In this document: in pieces, positions 19,978 through 31,269 of the stretch
How positions within the stretch are numbered: position 1 is the stretch's first letter
Layout of the letters: each line of letters begins with the position of its first letter
Source of the DNA: Pictodentalium vernedei
Taxonomy: Eukaryota > Mollusca > Scaphopoda > Dentaliida > Dentaliidae
Reading direction: 5' to 3'
NCBI GenBank assembly: GCA_031216915.1
Contig: CM062297.1
Location: 831,745,337-831,809,336 of the forward strand
Length of the DNA stretch: 64,000 nucleotides
The notes under the pieces: model-generated
Databases searched by the model: none
What the model was told of the DNA's origin: nothing
What the model saw: the letters and a program-made list of their open reading frames with translations, nothing else
Program-made: the position numbers and the translations under genes

Positions 19978-20537
19978 CGGATTTTCACGCAACGTGGCAT
20001 CCAGCGGGCTATCTCTCTCTCCATGCCAAAAACCTCACCACGTCGTCGCCTGGGGATTCAGGCGCACCGATAAATTCACCCTCTCGAGTCGAACTCCGTT
20101 TTTCCATGGGAATCGACGTTGGATCGCTGGCCTTCCATCCGCACCGGTCGTGTCGTTTTGACGGTATTCTGTAGAAAAAAAATCACCTAAAATGTGGGTC
20201 CGTGTCACCTCTGCAAAAAGGTGAGTGTTTTCCCGAGAACGGTCGTCGTCAAAAGTTACGAGCGCACACGAGCGCACCTAAAAGGAATTTTTAAGAGAGG
20301 GAGTTTGTTAAAATTCCGAAGCGGGCGCAACGTTGATCGTTAGAGAAATCGAAAAGTTGAACCCACGATACCTCGTCTACCCATTGCGAGAATCGGGGAA
20401 AAGGGACTGTGTGAACGTGGACGTGTCACATCGAACAAATCCATACATTTCGATCGTGATGAACGCGATTTGCTCGAAAAAACTAAGATTATGGTGAGGT
20501 GCGATCGAAATCGTGTCCCCCGTGGCGTTCCACACTA
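19978..20537 (-). repeat. Polinton right terminal inverted repeat
   Basis: Inverted partner of 3049-3614. The match starts at 'cggattttcacgcaacg' and runs to CGTTCCACACTA, with indels relative to the left copy (for example near 20270 and 20500). Confidence 0.92.
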
Positions 20538-20547
20538 CCAGGATCAG

Positions 20548-21035
20548 TTCTTGTTTTTAAAAATCCTTCAATGTTCGTGCAAAGAATCGATGGATCTTTG
20601 TCATTTTTGTCATTCGGGCCCCTTGAGTCCTCTTGTCCATTTACACTACTCACATTTTGCAAGTATCACTACTCCCCATCTATATATCCATTTTATAAAT
20701 GGTGAGTGTGCGATTCTTCCGTGTTCGCGTCCTGCTAGAAATTTTCCTCCCATGGGCACGGGTACCCGTCCCGGGACGGATCGGCCCACTTCTTGGTTCA
20801 TAAACGTCAAATGTGCACAGTTTTATGTTTGTTTATTTCTTCATTAGGGTTTAAGGTCAATTTGAACAGCTTAGATTACATCGTGTCGGACAATTTTCAG
20901 GTGGAATACCTGGAGAGAAGTTAGAGATTCCAAAGTAAACAGACAGTTATCAGACACAGCCTAATGTGAGAAGTTTTAGCTTAAAAACATTTCTGAAGAA
21001 CTTTACAAAATGAGAAAGTGGTGTAGTGAAAACTA
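20548..21035. other. Host flank with SINE 3' fragment
   Basis: Host DNA right of the Polinton. At about 20832-20915 the minus strand carries the 3' tail of the SINE family described at 33428 ('gtttaaggtca', 'gtcggacaatttt'). Otherwise nothing recognisable. Confidence 0.5.
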
Positions 21036-21039
21036 AGTA

Positions 21040-21300
21040 TTAACTAAGATGTAGCGATACATATCTTCCCACTTGAATAGCGGCAAGAATTTGTACCGTT
21101 GAAAACAAAGGTGAAGATAGGTATTCTAAGATTTAGCGATACTTATCTTTACATTAGAATGACTGCAGGATATCATAGGGCAGAAGATAAGTATTGTAAG
21201 ATGTAGAGATACTAATCTACTCATTGGAATGGTTGCAGGGACTCAAGCGGAAGATACGTGTTATAAGATGTAAGGACACTTATCTTCATATTTGGATTAT
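21040..21300. repeat. Tandem repeat, about 73 bp, four units
   Basis: Units begin near 21047, 21125, 21198 and 21267 with the core 'agatgtagcgatacttatct' and variants. Degenerate; no gene. Confidence 0.75.
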
Positions 21301-22480
21301 GGCAAGAGTACTTGCTGTCGGAATGCGTTGAATGAAATGGCGATACTTTGTTTTTCTTTCTCTCGTTTACATTATCCCTTAAACTTACTATATATTTATT
21401 TTAGGCGCAAAAAAAGTTAAAAATCTGCCCCACAGGCCCTCCCGCATGGTACGTTTAGCTGCCGCATGCTCTCTTTTTATAGCCAATGCAATCTTTAAAA
21501 AAATAAACATTAAATGCTTTTTGTCTGATATTTTACGCAGGTTAATAAAATTGATAAATTTGTCCCTTGAGTGCAACAAAGCTTGGAAATGCTTTAGCAT
21601 GGCAAAAACATCTTGCACTCACACTATCACCCATGCTATTCAGTAGATTATGAGGCCTAAAACATAAAACAAACCAAGAACATGAACTTTTGATGGCACG
21701 GGAATAATTACAAAGGTAAAATAAAAAACCGCCCACTCACTTGCAATTTTACCAAAAATGGCCTGAGAAACAGAAGATCTACTTTGTGGGACCTTACACG
21801 GAGTTTATTACTTTGTTAGTTTCATATCAGCCGAAGAGGCTGATTGAAGCTACAGAGGTCTGATATTTTGGCGATGTGAAACAAACTTATATATAACCTC
21901 TTTATTTATTAAACCAAAAGAAATAAGTTCGAAATGTTCTCAGATGTCGTATAGTTTTCAGACAGTGTTATTGTTTCTCGTTTTTTTTTTCACAAAGTCC
22001 GATGTTTTCTAGTTCAGCTATCCGAACGTCTCGGCTTCTCCACCGTGAATGCAGCGACGTTCGGTTAGCTAAACTACCTCCTCTACCACTTCGCGGAATC
22101 TTCGCTTACGACTCGGAAACTTAGTTTGCGTTGAATTTTCTGTGCAATTCTCTTCTTTCCTCTCTTCATTCACCCAGTCCTTACTTATTTCCACCACTAA
22201 TTTCTCAGCATACAAAATCTCACTTTTCAAACTGCTCCATTATGCCTGGCAAGTACATATTGTCTGATTGAGTTAGATGAATAACTGTAAACATTTCTAT
22301 GTAAACAAATTGGTGATGCCTGGTAACGCATCACAACTGTAGGTTGCTTCATATCAGGCGAGATCGGCGTCATATCAGCCGAGTTTGAAGTTATAGCTGC
22401 CGAGCATGATAACGGCCAATTCTGGGAAAGAAAATTATAATAAATAAATTACATTATCATGAAATACGAGAAGGCCTTAG
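21301..22480. other. Host non-coding sequence
   Basis: No gene recognised. A stem-loop at about 22011-22068 pairs 'ccgaacgtc' with 'gacgttcgg' plus flanking partial pairing. The phrase 'catatcagccga' recurs near 21824, 22351 and 22372. Confidence 0.45.
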
Positions 22481-22489
22481 TTTTTAGCT

Positions 22490-22559
22490 TACCTGGCTTA
22501 AAAGGCCAAGTGAGCTTTTCTCATCACTTGGCGGCCGTCGTCGTCCGTCGTCCGGCGCC

Positions 22560-22590
<31 letters not shown>

Positions 22591-25135
22591 TGTAACCTCT
22601 TAGCCTATGTGAACCAAACTTGGCAGGAATGGTCTATGGGAGGTCCTTTATAAACGATCCTCATTTTGTTCCCGTCGGATGAAAAACATGGCTTCCAGAG
22701 GCATTCTTTGATTCTGGTTGGTGAATTTTCAAAAATCTTCTCCTCTGAAACTGCCAAGCCAAATGTTTGGAAACTTCACATAAATGATGACTGGGACCTC
22801 TCTACCAACGATCCTCATTTAATGTTGATTGGGTCACAAACATGGCCGTAATTACGGCTTATAGTTACTGTAGAAACCATATAGGAAAACACATTTCCCT
22901 CTTCTTCTCTGGAAAAATCGAGGCGACGTGAAAACAAACCTGGTAGGGATAGTCTATGGGAGGTCCTCTACAAACGATCCTCATTTTGGTCCCGTAGGGT
23001 TGAAAAACATGGCCGCCAGAGGCATTCTTTGATTCTGATTGGTAGATTTTCAGAAATCTTCTACTCTGAAACTGCCAGGCGAAATGTTTTGATACTTTTC
23101 ATAAATGATGACTGGGACCCCCTCTACTAAAGATCCTCATTTAATGTTGATCGGGTTGCAAACATGGCCGCAATTGCGGCTTATAGTTACTATAGAAACC
23201 CTATGGGAAATCACATTTTCATCTTCTTCTCCGGAACTACCGAGCCGACGTGAACCAAACCTGGCAGGGATGGTCTTTGGGAGGTCCTCTACAAACGATT
23301 TTCCTTTTGTTCCCGTGGGTTGAAAACCATGGCCGCCAGAGGCATTCTTTGATTCTGATAGGTGGATTTTCAAAAATCTTCTCTGAAACTGACGGGCCAA
23401 ATGTTTTGATACTTCACATAAGTGATGACTGGGCCCCATCTACCAACGATCCTCATTTAATGTTGATTGGGTAACAAACATGGCCGCAATTGCGGCTTAT
23501 AGTTACTATAGAAACACTATGGGAAATCACATTTTCATCTTCTTCTCAGAAACTACTGAGCCGACGTGAGCAAAACTTCGCAGGAATGGTCTATGAGAGG
23601 ATGGAATTATGTGGCCACCAGAGGCTATATTCTAATGCTTAACCCAATGCCAATCCTGTCTGTATGAAGATCGGTACTCTCAGCAAAAAATCTTGTTTTT
23701 TGAGAATCTGGTAAGGGTTGGTTCCAGTTTTCTCCACTGAGAACTGGGGAAAAAACCCAAAATATTGTGTATACAGTACAAGTCAAAATAAGCTGTAGCA
23801 TAACTGCAATACACTAAGTACACTGCTGCTCCTGCCCTGACAAGATCAGAATCTGACATTTTCTGGAAAGCTATCAGAGGGAGCTTTCCAGAAAGTGATG
23901 TCAGCTTCTGGTCTTATCAGTGTAGGAAGAGAAAAAGATACACAGTTTATAGGATTATCCTAAAACTTATTTTGCCTTAACTGTAAACCATTGCAACTGT
24001 ACATGGATGCTGATATATGCTCATTACTCATGTTACTTATCAGATAATCTTGATTGTTGACAGGTGGAGAAAACAGAAGTTTTTGCTAACATTCTTGCAA
24101 TCATGTCAGCTTAGATGACAGTAATTATTGTATATCTTTTTAAGATTTGACAAAAATTGGAGTAATGTGTTTCCTGTAACCCTTTTACCTATCCAAAGCT
24201 ATTTTGAAAAGAGAATACTATCTGAAAAAAAGTTGTACTTTTTCAAAAATATTTAACCTTCTTTTACTGATTTGTTTTGTTGAAAACAGAATTCATAAAT
24301 GTGTGCATTTACAAGAAAATCTTCTTTGAAACTACAAAGCCAAATGGTTTGAAAACTTAGTGTGACTGATGACTGTAACCCCCTCTACCAATGATCCTCA
24401 TTTTAATCTTCATCGGGTTGCAATTATGGCTGCAATCGTGGTTTATATTTACAATAGAAACCCTATAGGAAATAACATTTTCACCATCTTTACTGAAAGT
24501 ACTGAGCCAATGTGAACCAGACTTGGCAGGCATTGTCTATGAGAGGTTCTCTACAACTGTTACTCATTTTATTCCTGTTGGGTGAAAAACCGTGGGCGCC
24601 AGAAGCATTCTTTGATTCTGATTGGTCAATTTTGAAAACTCTTTTCCTCTGAAACCACAGGGCCAAATGTTTTGAAACTTTGCATGATCGATAACTGGAA
24701 CACCCGCCATCAACATTCCTCACTTTAATGTTGATCGTATTGCAAACATGGCCACAATTGCGGTTTATAGTTACTATGGAAAAAAAACTATAGGAAATCA
24801 CATTTTCATCTTCTCTCTGGAACTATTGAGCTGACATGAACCACAAACTTGGCAAGAATGGTCTATAGGGTCTATAGAAGGCCCTCTACAAACGATCCTC
24901 TTTTTGTTCCCGTTGGCTGGAAAATATGGCCACCAGAGACACTCTATGATTCTGTTTGATGGATTCAAATGTTTTGAAACTTCACGTGATTGAAGACTGG
25001 GACACCTTCTACCAATGATCTTCATGTAATGTTGATGTCATGTTGCAAAATATGGCCACAATTGCAGCTCATAGTTACCATGGAAAGCCTATGGGAAATC
25101 ACATTTTTATACGTATTTCCAGATGAGCGATTACA
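22490..25135 (+). repeat. Satellite-like tandem repeat, about 310-335 bp period
   Basis: Units repeat the landmarks 'ggtcctctacaaacgatcct', 'ccgccagaggcattctttga' and 'caattgcggcttatagttac'. Starts of the first landmark are near 22642, 22970, 23279, 24543 and 24880. The array is broken at about 23620-24290 by unrelated sequence containing a hairpin at 23837-23920. Open frames inside the repeat are not conserved in phase, so it is not coding. Confidence 0.88.
23837..23920. repeat. Hairpin inside the satellite break
   Basis: Imperfect inverted arms of about 36-39 bases (core TCTGGAAAGCT / AGCTTTCCAGA) around a 9-base loop at 23873-23881. It could be a small MITE or a transcribed hairpin; the flanks give no target duplication. 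Confidence 0.6.
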
Positions 25136-25139
25136 GGCT

Positions 25140-26085
25140 CTGTAGAGCCTCTAGTTCAGTTCCCCGCGGGTTACCAAGAGGGGACTTAAGGATTGCAATC
25201 CATCTGTCGGTTTGTCAGTCTGTCTGTCTTGTTTCCTGCTACCACCTGTATCTCCAAGATGGTTGAATGTTGGTGTTTTATTTTTTTCGGAATAATTAGG
25301 AATTATAAAAAATATGATGCAAGTCAAATGTTGTAGGAAAAACTTAAAGACTGCTGAATGACGGCCATTTTGTTGCATTTTTTCGTATATTCATATTTTT
25401 ATACCTTACCCCCCCCCCCCCCCCCCCCCCCCCCGTATCTCCGAGATACTTGGATATTAGTGCTTCAAATTGTTAACATTAATCATATATTATGGAACTA
25501 TGATGCAAGTAAAATTTTGTAGAAAAAAAATTAAACCTGCCTGTATGGCAGCCATTTTTGTTGTTCTTTTTTTCATTTCTCACACTTTTATTATATCTTA
25601 CCACCTCTCTCTCCGTGATGCTTGGCTCGTGACGTTTAACCCTTTACCTAACATGAAAAGCAGACGACACTTGCAAAAAAAATTCTTGAATAATTAATTT
25701 TTTTCATTTTTTGTCTCAAAAACATAGGTTATGACCCCTCGTTGGAACGAGCTCGACGAGCTCGTTCCAACGAGGGGTCATAACCTATGTTTTTGAGACA
25801 AAAAATGAAAATATTTTGAAAATTAATTGGCGATTTTTGAGAATAGCGCTGGCCGGTTTTGGCCGTTACGTTGGGTAAAGGGTTAAAAGTTTTAACATTA
25901 ATCAGACTTTATGTAAATATGATGCATGTAAAATGTTGTCGAAAAAATTTAAACATGGCTAAATGGAAGCTATTTTTGTTGTATTGTTTGTATTTCGTCA
26001 TATTTTTATATCTTACCCCCTGAATTTCAGATGCTTGGCTTTTAGTGTTTCAAATTTTTGGTCGGGTTTGAAAGATAAAATTTAA
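25140..26085 (+). repeat. Tandem repeat, about 190 bp, with poly-C tract and MITE insertion
   Basis: Three diverged units share 'gatgcaagt...aaaatgttgta' then 'ggcagccatttttgttg' and 'tatctccgagat'. Poly-C lies at about 25410-25433. The third unit is interrupted by the MITE at 25640, and sequence on both sides of it aligns to uninterrupted unit 2. Confidence 0.8.
25640..25882. mobile_element. piggyBac-like palindromic MITE (copy 3, best preserved)
   Basis: 243 bp, CCCTTTACC to GGTAAAGGG, with perfect TTAA on both sides (25636-25639 and 25883-25886). The centre is a long near-perfect palindrome around GTTGGAACGAGCTCG. Unit 2 of the surrounding tandem repeat acts as an empty-site reference. 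Confidence 0.92.
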
Positions 26086-26616
26086 GTCGTCACCTGGGTG
26101 AAGGGCAACTGGAAGTTAGAGCGTGGCCGAGTGTTCTACGTGGAAATATCCTCAAACGTTCAAGATAATAAGTCAGAGAGATACGTTTGACTGCATCCGC
26201 CCTATGGTCCCGATCTATTGCCATTTATCCTGAATAAAAAATCTATTTGTGTTTATTTCTCCCAATAATATATTTCGGCAGTGTTGGTTAATAGTTTGGT
26301 GATTCTTTCCGATTCTACTTCATTGTAATTTTTTCGACGCCTCTCGAATAAAAAGATCAATATTTTAACAAACACACCGTTTTTGATGTATGAATTCAAA
26401 GGCAAAAAACGATAAGACTCCAACTTGATATTGACAACTTCGCCAACTCCTCCCGTTGAGCTACCTTAAATAGAAAAGCTTATTTACATAACTAATTCAG
26501 TAACAAAATTTATGGCGTGTCATCCAAATATATTACCCGAATGGTGGTCACATCGACCCGTGTAACAAAGCATGCATTGTGAAGGAAGAGTAATTAGCAT
26601 TAAATTCAGTGCAGAA

Positions 26617-26897
26617 TTATTTATTTATTTATATATTGGGGGTTAACGACACTTTTGATAGCAAGGGTCACCTCGTGTCGGACAGTTTTACGGGTGGGGG
26701 AAGCCGGAGTACCCGGGGAGAACCACCGCAGTACGCCTTAATATACTGTGTTACGGCAAGTGCCCCCACGTGGGCAATCGGCATTAAGTGCCCTCCCCAA
26801 GGACACAGCGCAGTTGCCCCTGACGGGGGTCGGACCGTGGACCTTTCAGTTTGAAGTACAATGACGTAGCCACTGTGCCGTTACGCTCCCGCTCAGT
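26617..26897 (-). mobile_element. tRNA-headed SINE, minus orientation, degenerate
   Basis: The 3' tail of TTTA repeats is at 26617-26637. The body matches the SINE at 33428 ('cagttttacgggtggggaag', 'cacgtgggcaat'). The head at about 26820-26897 has a decayed A box and a B box reading ggtccgacccc on the minus strand. Confidence 0.8.
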
Positions 26898-26987
26898 GCG
26901 AATGAAGACCTGACAGGTTGTTTAGTTCGAACAATATTTTTATTCAAGATAATGTTATATGTATATATTACATAACAGTATAATATA

Positions 26988-28564
26988 CTACTCAAAGTTT
27001 GCTAAGCACCAAATATTTGACACATCATTGTGAAATTTGCTTGTGACATAGGCCTATTTGCGATATTTATGGTGGATATGATAGAGGAATGTATTGAGAT
27101 GGTCTCCAGTGTTTACATTAGCTCTCTTCACAGGCAGATGTTTCGTGACAGTCATGGAAAGCATGTACCCCTTGATTTTAATGATGTTTTCGTGTACTGT
27201 TTACATGTACATGACATGTGTAAGGTATTCAATCTTCATTTCAACACAAACCCTTGTGATTTAATGATTGAATATGGCAAATGCAAATGTAAGAAGACAC
27301 TTGTCTGAAGCAGAAGTGTGGTGGGCTGTAGGGATGGTGGACCAAGGGGCTACCCATCGTCAGGTTGGTGAAGCCCTTGGTGTACACCATATGGTGATCA
27401 CCAGAGCCCGGGTAAGATTTCAGCAGTATGGCACACCATTAAGACGACATGGTGGTGGCAGAGACAGGGTAACATCTGCAGCTGAAGACCGGTTTTTGAT
27501 CATTCAGGCCCGTAGGAACCGCTTTGCCACAGCAACCCAGCTTCGCACTGACCTTCAGAATGCATCCGGGGTAAATATTTCGACGCAGACTATCCGGGCA
27601 AGGTTGCACGAAGGTGCTCTCCGACCGAGAAGACAATGTATTCGTATTTCGCTATCCCAGAACCACCGCCAGGCACGATATGAATGGGCCATGGACCACG
27701 TTGGCTGGACCAGAGAAGATTAGCGACCTGTCCTTTTAACAGGTGAGTCAAGGTACTGCCTAGACCACACAGCTTTCGAGGGTATGGAGAAGACCGGGGG
27801 AGCGATTCCGTGTAGCCAACATTGCTGAGCATGACCGCTAGGGTGGATGGTCAATCATGGTCTGGGGCGGCATCAGCAGGGATGGCCATACGGAGCTCTG
27901 TGTTCTTGAACGTAGTACATTGACTGCACATCGGTATATTGATGAGATCCCGGATGTCCACGTCAGATTGCATGCAGGTGCAGTGGGTGATAGATTCATT
28001 CTGATGGACGATAATGTCCGTCCTCATGTTGCCCATGCTGTCCGGGAGTACCGACAGAGGGAGAGGATTGAGCGTATGGACTGGCCAGCAAGATCACCTG
28101 ACCTCAATCAAATCGAACATGTCTGGGATGAGTTGCAGCTTTCAATTTCAGCCCGTCCAGTCCAGCCAAGAAGTGTCCAGGAGCTTGGTGCCATGCGGGT
28201 CCAAGAATGGAACAACATCCCACAAAGGACCACCAGGAACCTGATTGGGAGCATGAGAAGGCGTTGTCAAGCTGTAATTGACAGTAATGGGTCTCATACT
28301 CGATATTGAACCCATACCAGTTCGCTCCGTCAACTTTTTGGCAAATTGAAAAATTTCTTCTTTTACCAATAATATCCATTTTCCATGGTTATCGTATTCA
28401 AAAACTAAAAAATAATGTCAAACACAAATAAAATCTTAATTTCTGTACTTAAATCATTGAAGATATAATTAAATAAAAAATATATGCATTTTTCATTACA
28501 ATATTTCAACTAAAACGTAAAACAGGTAGTTGGATATAGTTGGTGCTTAACAAACTTTGAGTAG
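26988..28564 (+). mobile_element. Second Tc1-type transposon
   Basis: 1,577 bp with inverted ends CTACTCAAAGTTTGCTAAGC and, read inward on the right, CTACTCAAAGTTTGTTAAGC. It is bounded by TA (26986-26987, 28565-28566). It differs in ends and protein from the Tc1 in the Polinton, so it is a separate family. Confidence 0.95.
27268..28309 (+). pseudogene. Tc1 transposase with mutated first Asp
   Basis: ATG 27268 opens MNMANANVRRHLSEAEVWWA. A helix-turn-helix follows (HRQVGEALGVHHMVITR). At about 27720 a stop and frame changes interrupt the first catalytic block, which reads TGESRY where TDESRY is expected, so the first Asp is Gly. The second part, from about 27857 (MVWGGISRDG), is open to TGA at 28307. 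It holds LMDDNVRPH (second Asp) and SPDLNQIEHVWDE (Glu 34 residues later). It is therefore a DD34E Tc1 enzyme inactivated by a missense change plus frameshifts and stops near 27720-27850. Confidence 0.92.
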
Positions 28565-28569
28565 TATAG

Positions 28570-29065
28570 ATTAATGAAAACGTTTTGCTAGCAGTACACG
28601 AAATAACAGCAACAGTGATAATAAAGTTGGTAGGGAGAATAGGATTCGACAGAAAGCCTTAGGCTTATATGTATCGTCTCCGCGTTGTTTCTTATGCATA
28701 TGTACGAAAACATAAATGTCAAATGTCAAAGGGAAGAAGAGACACATTCTCATTTCTCCCTAAATTATTCGCAGGCCATTAAACCCCCAAGCCAGTCCAC
28801 TCCTCTGTTGTTTAAGCCTTTACCTCACATATGTTCCAACTCTAGAATAGTTCACTAACTTATGACAAACTTTCCTTTCTTTTCCAAAATCACCTCTTAT
28901 AGCTCATGATCGCTACGCGCTCATCGAGATCATAGCAGTGAGTGGTCATTAGTTATTTGGAAGGAAAAATAAAAAAAAAAAACAAATAGACAATCCTTAA
29001 TAATGATCTTAGTGTATAACATTGGGCGGGTTTGGTCGACCAGTTTGGTTCAGAAGGGCTTAGCA
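28570..29065. other. Host non-coding sequence
   Basis: Nothing recognised apart from an A-rich run near 28970. Confidence 0.4.
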
Positions 29066-29067
29066 TA

Positions 29068-29388
29068 CAGTTAAAACTAGAAGTCCTGTCATGAAATGCG
29101 CACAAATAGCCCGTCGATCTGCGCGTTAATCTACGCGTTATGACCATAGTGTGACTATCAAATTATGTACATATGTACATATGGCCTGTGCACAAGCAAT
29201 GTTTCAGCCAATGAACCTCCGGGTAACCCGGAGGTCCATTGGCAGAAACATTGCATGTGTTTGCTATGAGTAACCAGAAGAACCTGCCGTGCTTTGGACG
29301 CCATTCGATACGGCAATTGCGCGCAATTCCTACGCGCATTAAGTCTAGATAAGCGCACAGTTCGTGACAGGACTTCTAGTTTTAACTA
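29068..29388. mobile_element. mariner-type MITE with internal hairpin (copy 1)
   Basis: 321 bp, starting CAGTTAAAACTAGAAGTCCT and ending with its inverted match, flanked by TA (29066-29067, 29389-29390). An internal hairpin at 29196-29254 has 29-base arms (two mismatches) and a one-base loop. No coding capacity. Copies lie at 40715 and, truncated, at 30791. Confidence 0.9.
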
Positions 29389-29887
29389 TATGTCTATGAA
29401 AGGCACAACCTGGTTTGACGGATTACAGTACTATGCTTACAAAATCGTACATGGAATTTAGATCGGATCGCTGCTGGGTCGCGAATTCCCTCCAGAGTTT
29501 TTTCTCCGCACAAGACTGAAGAATCTCTCCCGTCGAAAAGAAAAGTTTGAACATTAACCCTTTGAATCAGAAAGGGCGTTTTTCCGTTCCAGAGCCGTGA
29601 CACAATCTGAATTCATAAAGTAGATAATTGCTCAGTGAATTTGTGTGGTAGATCAATCAAGAATTTCAAGATTTTCAAGGCTGCACGTTGAAAATAGTGA
29701 TTGGTCTCCCTCCATGTGACATATGGTGTCTTTCCCACCAGACCATTTCTCCTTAGACCAACTACATGGTGTTTCTGATTAAGGGTTGATTAAGGATAAT
29801 TATGAAAACAATTATTCATAAAAATCTGCCCAACATCTATAAAATATCGACAAGCCAGAAAATGAGCCGACTATCATCTGAAAAAAG

Positions 29888-30069
29888 GAGGTCCCCAGAG
29901 GGTGAATTTGGTGATGCTACCCTGCACAGCAGGGTAGCATCACTAAATTTACCCTCTGTGAACCTCAACCTGAATCAAGGTGTCAAACATAATCAGAAAG
30001 AGGTACCCAGAGGATAAACTGGCCCACTGTATGGGATAGCACCACCAAATACACCCTCTGGGGACCTCA
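29888..30069. repeat. Two adjacent fold-backs of one sequence
   Basis: The first fold-back is 29888-29966, with 38-base arms around the loop aca (core GATGCTACCCTGC). The second, 29998-30069, is a diverged version with arms gaggtacccagagg / ccctctggggacctc. The unit seems to have been tandemly duplicated and one copy decayed. Confidence 0.75.
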
Positions 30070-30790
30070 TTCTGCAAATGGCAGACTGCTTACTTTCAGG
30101 CTTGAATACCAATAACATTAAATACACGTTGAAAATACTAATTCTTCTTTTCCTAAGTAGTGAATATAGTCTCTACCAGTTGAAGCTTTTGAATTGGCAT
30201 GGGATATACCACCAGGGTTCAACGAGTTAAATCTGAGATGCAATTTCAACTGTTTTTTTTTAATCTCAATTCGATCCTGTTTTTCCAGTATCTTACTGCT
30301 GAAATCTACGATCGATGTTAAAGTGTGTCGTGACAAGATCACGATCTGATCTCGCAAAAGGCCTCTTTTGGACTACAGTACTGCATATACCATTTATCTT
30401 TTAAATTCGCTGTTTCTCGAATTTGTTCTTGGCCATGGCGTGGACAAGTGAGTCATGTCCCAAGTAAGTAGTATCGTCAAGGGGAGGGGGGGGGGGATTT
30501 TTTTCCCTGATTTTACATTGTTATTCCCTTCTTGCTATGCAGAATATTGAAATTTTGTTTAAAAATTCTTCCAAAATTACGTCAGAAACACATTTGGATG
30601 ATGAGATAAAATGTATTTGCTTATTTGAGATTCAAACTTTTGGATTAAAGTACGCACCCCACGCTCAATCCACTCCATCCATAGTAAACCCCCTCATATT
30701 ATGATGAAATCGTCCTTCGCTCTCTGGTCAAAAGCCACTTACTTGAGAGAATAGGGAAACCGTTAATCCTTCAATGTAAACAAATGAAAA
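30070..30790. other. Host non-coding sequence
   Basis: No gene. Poly-G run at about 30481-30495. Confidence 0.4.
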
Positions 30791-30856
30791 CAGTTAAAAG
30801 TAGAAGTCCTGTCACGAACCGTGCGCTTATCTGGGCTTAATAGCGCGTAGGAATTG
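30791..30856 (-). mobile_element. Truncated mariner-type MITE
   Basis: Starts CAGTTAAAAGTAGAAGTCCT and matches the right end of 29068-29388 in inverted orientation for about 65 bases, then stops. Confidence 0.8.
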
Positions 30857-31269
30857 ACCTTCCGTCACAGTATTGGACCACACAAATAATATTTTACATC
30901 CAATACTTCTTTAGACTTATGAATAAATAACCCAAAATCGATAACAAACACCAAAACTAAAATTTGAGCCACCCGAAAACTTTTTGAAATTTCGTTGAAC
31001 AATTGTTGATTTTCATGGAATTTTATTTCACTGTTGGTTAAGTTTATTAGTCTGTGTGAAGCACACAGACTATTGTTTTTGTACGGTTTCTTTTTCTTTT
31101 TCTTTTTTTTCTTCTTTTTTTCTTCTTCTTCTTCTTCATCTTCTTCTTTTTCTTCTTCTTCTTCTTCTTCTTCTCCTGTCTTCTCATCACTTTTTTGTCC
31201 GCAAGATAAGTCGAAAACGAATTGCCCTATCTCGTTGATTTTTGGGATGCTGGTAGACAGTCACAAGTT
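30857..31269. other. Host sequence with pyrimidine tract
   Basis: 'gtctgtgtgaagcacacagac' palindrome near 31050, then a (TTC)n/T-rich tract at about 31085-31180. The Phe/Ser-rich open frames over it are low-complexity translations. Confidence 0.6.

Larger units (their letters stand above)
3049..20537. mobile_element. Polinton/Maverick (adintovirus-like) element, degenerate
   Basis: A 17.5-kb virus-like transposon. It starts TAGTGAGGAACG and ends CGTTCCACACTA, with inverted repeats of about 560 bp. The outside direct repeat aggatcag (3041-3048 and 20540-20547) is a probable target duplication; a 2-base cc lies between the right end and that repeat. Recognised genes are an rve integrase, adenain-like protease, protein-primed PolB and double-jelly-roll-type capsid protein, which together define Polintons. 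Genes point inward in two blocks that converge near 10500. Nearly every long gene has stops or frameshifts, and a Tc1 transposon is nested at 14592-16081. No FtsK-like packaging ATPase or penton gene was recognised. Confidence 0.93.

Noticed and set aside
3049..20537. Bacteriophage or giant-virus contamination
   Set aside because: Inverted repeats, probable target duplication, nested Tc1 and flanking host repeats show it is integrated in an animal genome.
22459..25025. Several 60-100-residue frames
   Set aside because: They fall in a tandem repeat and change phase between units.
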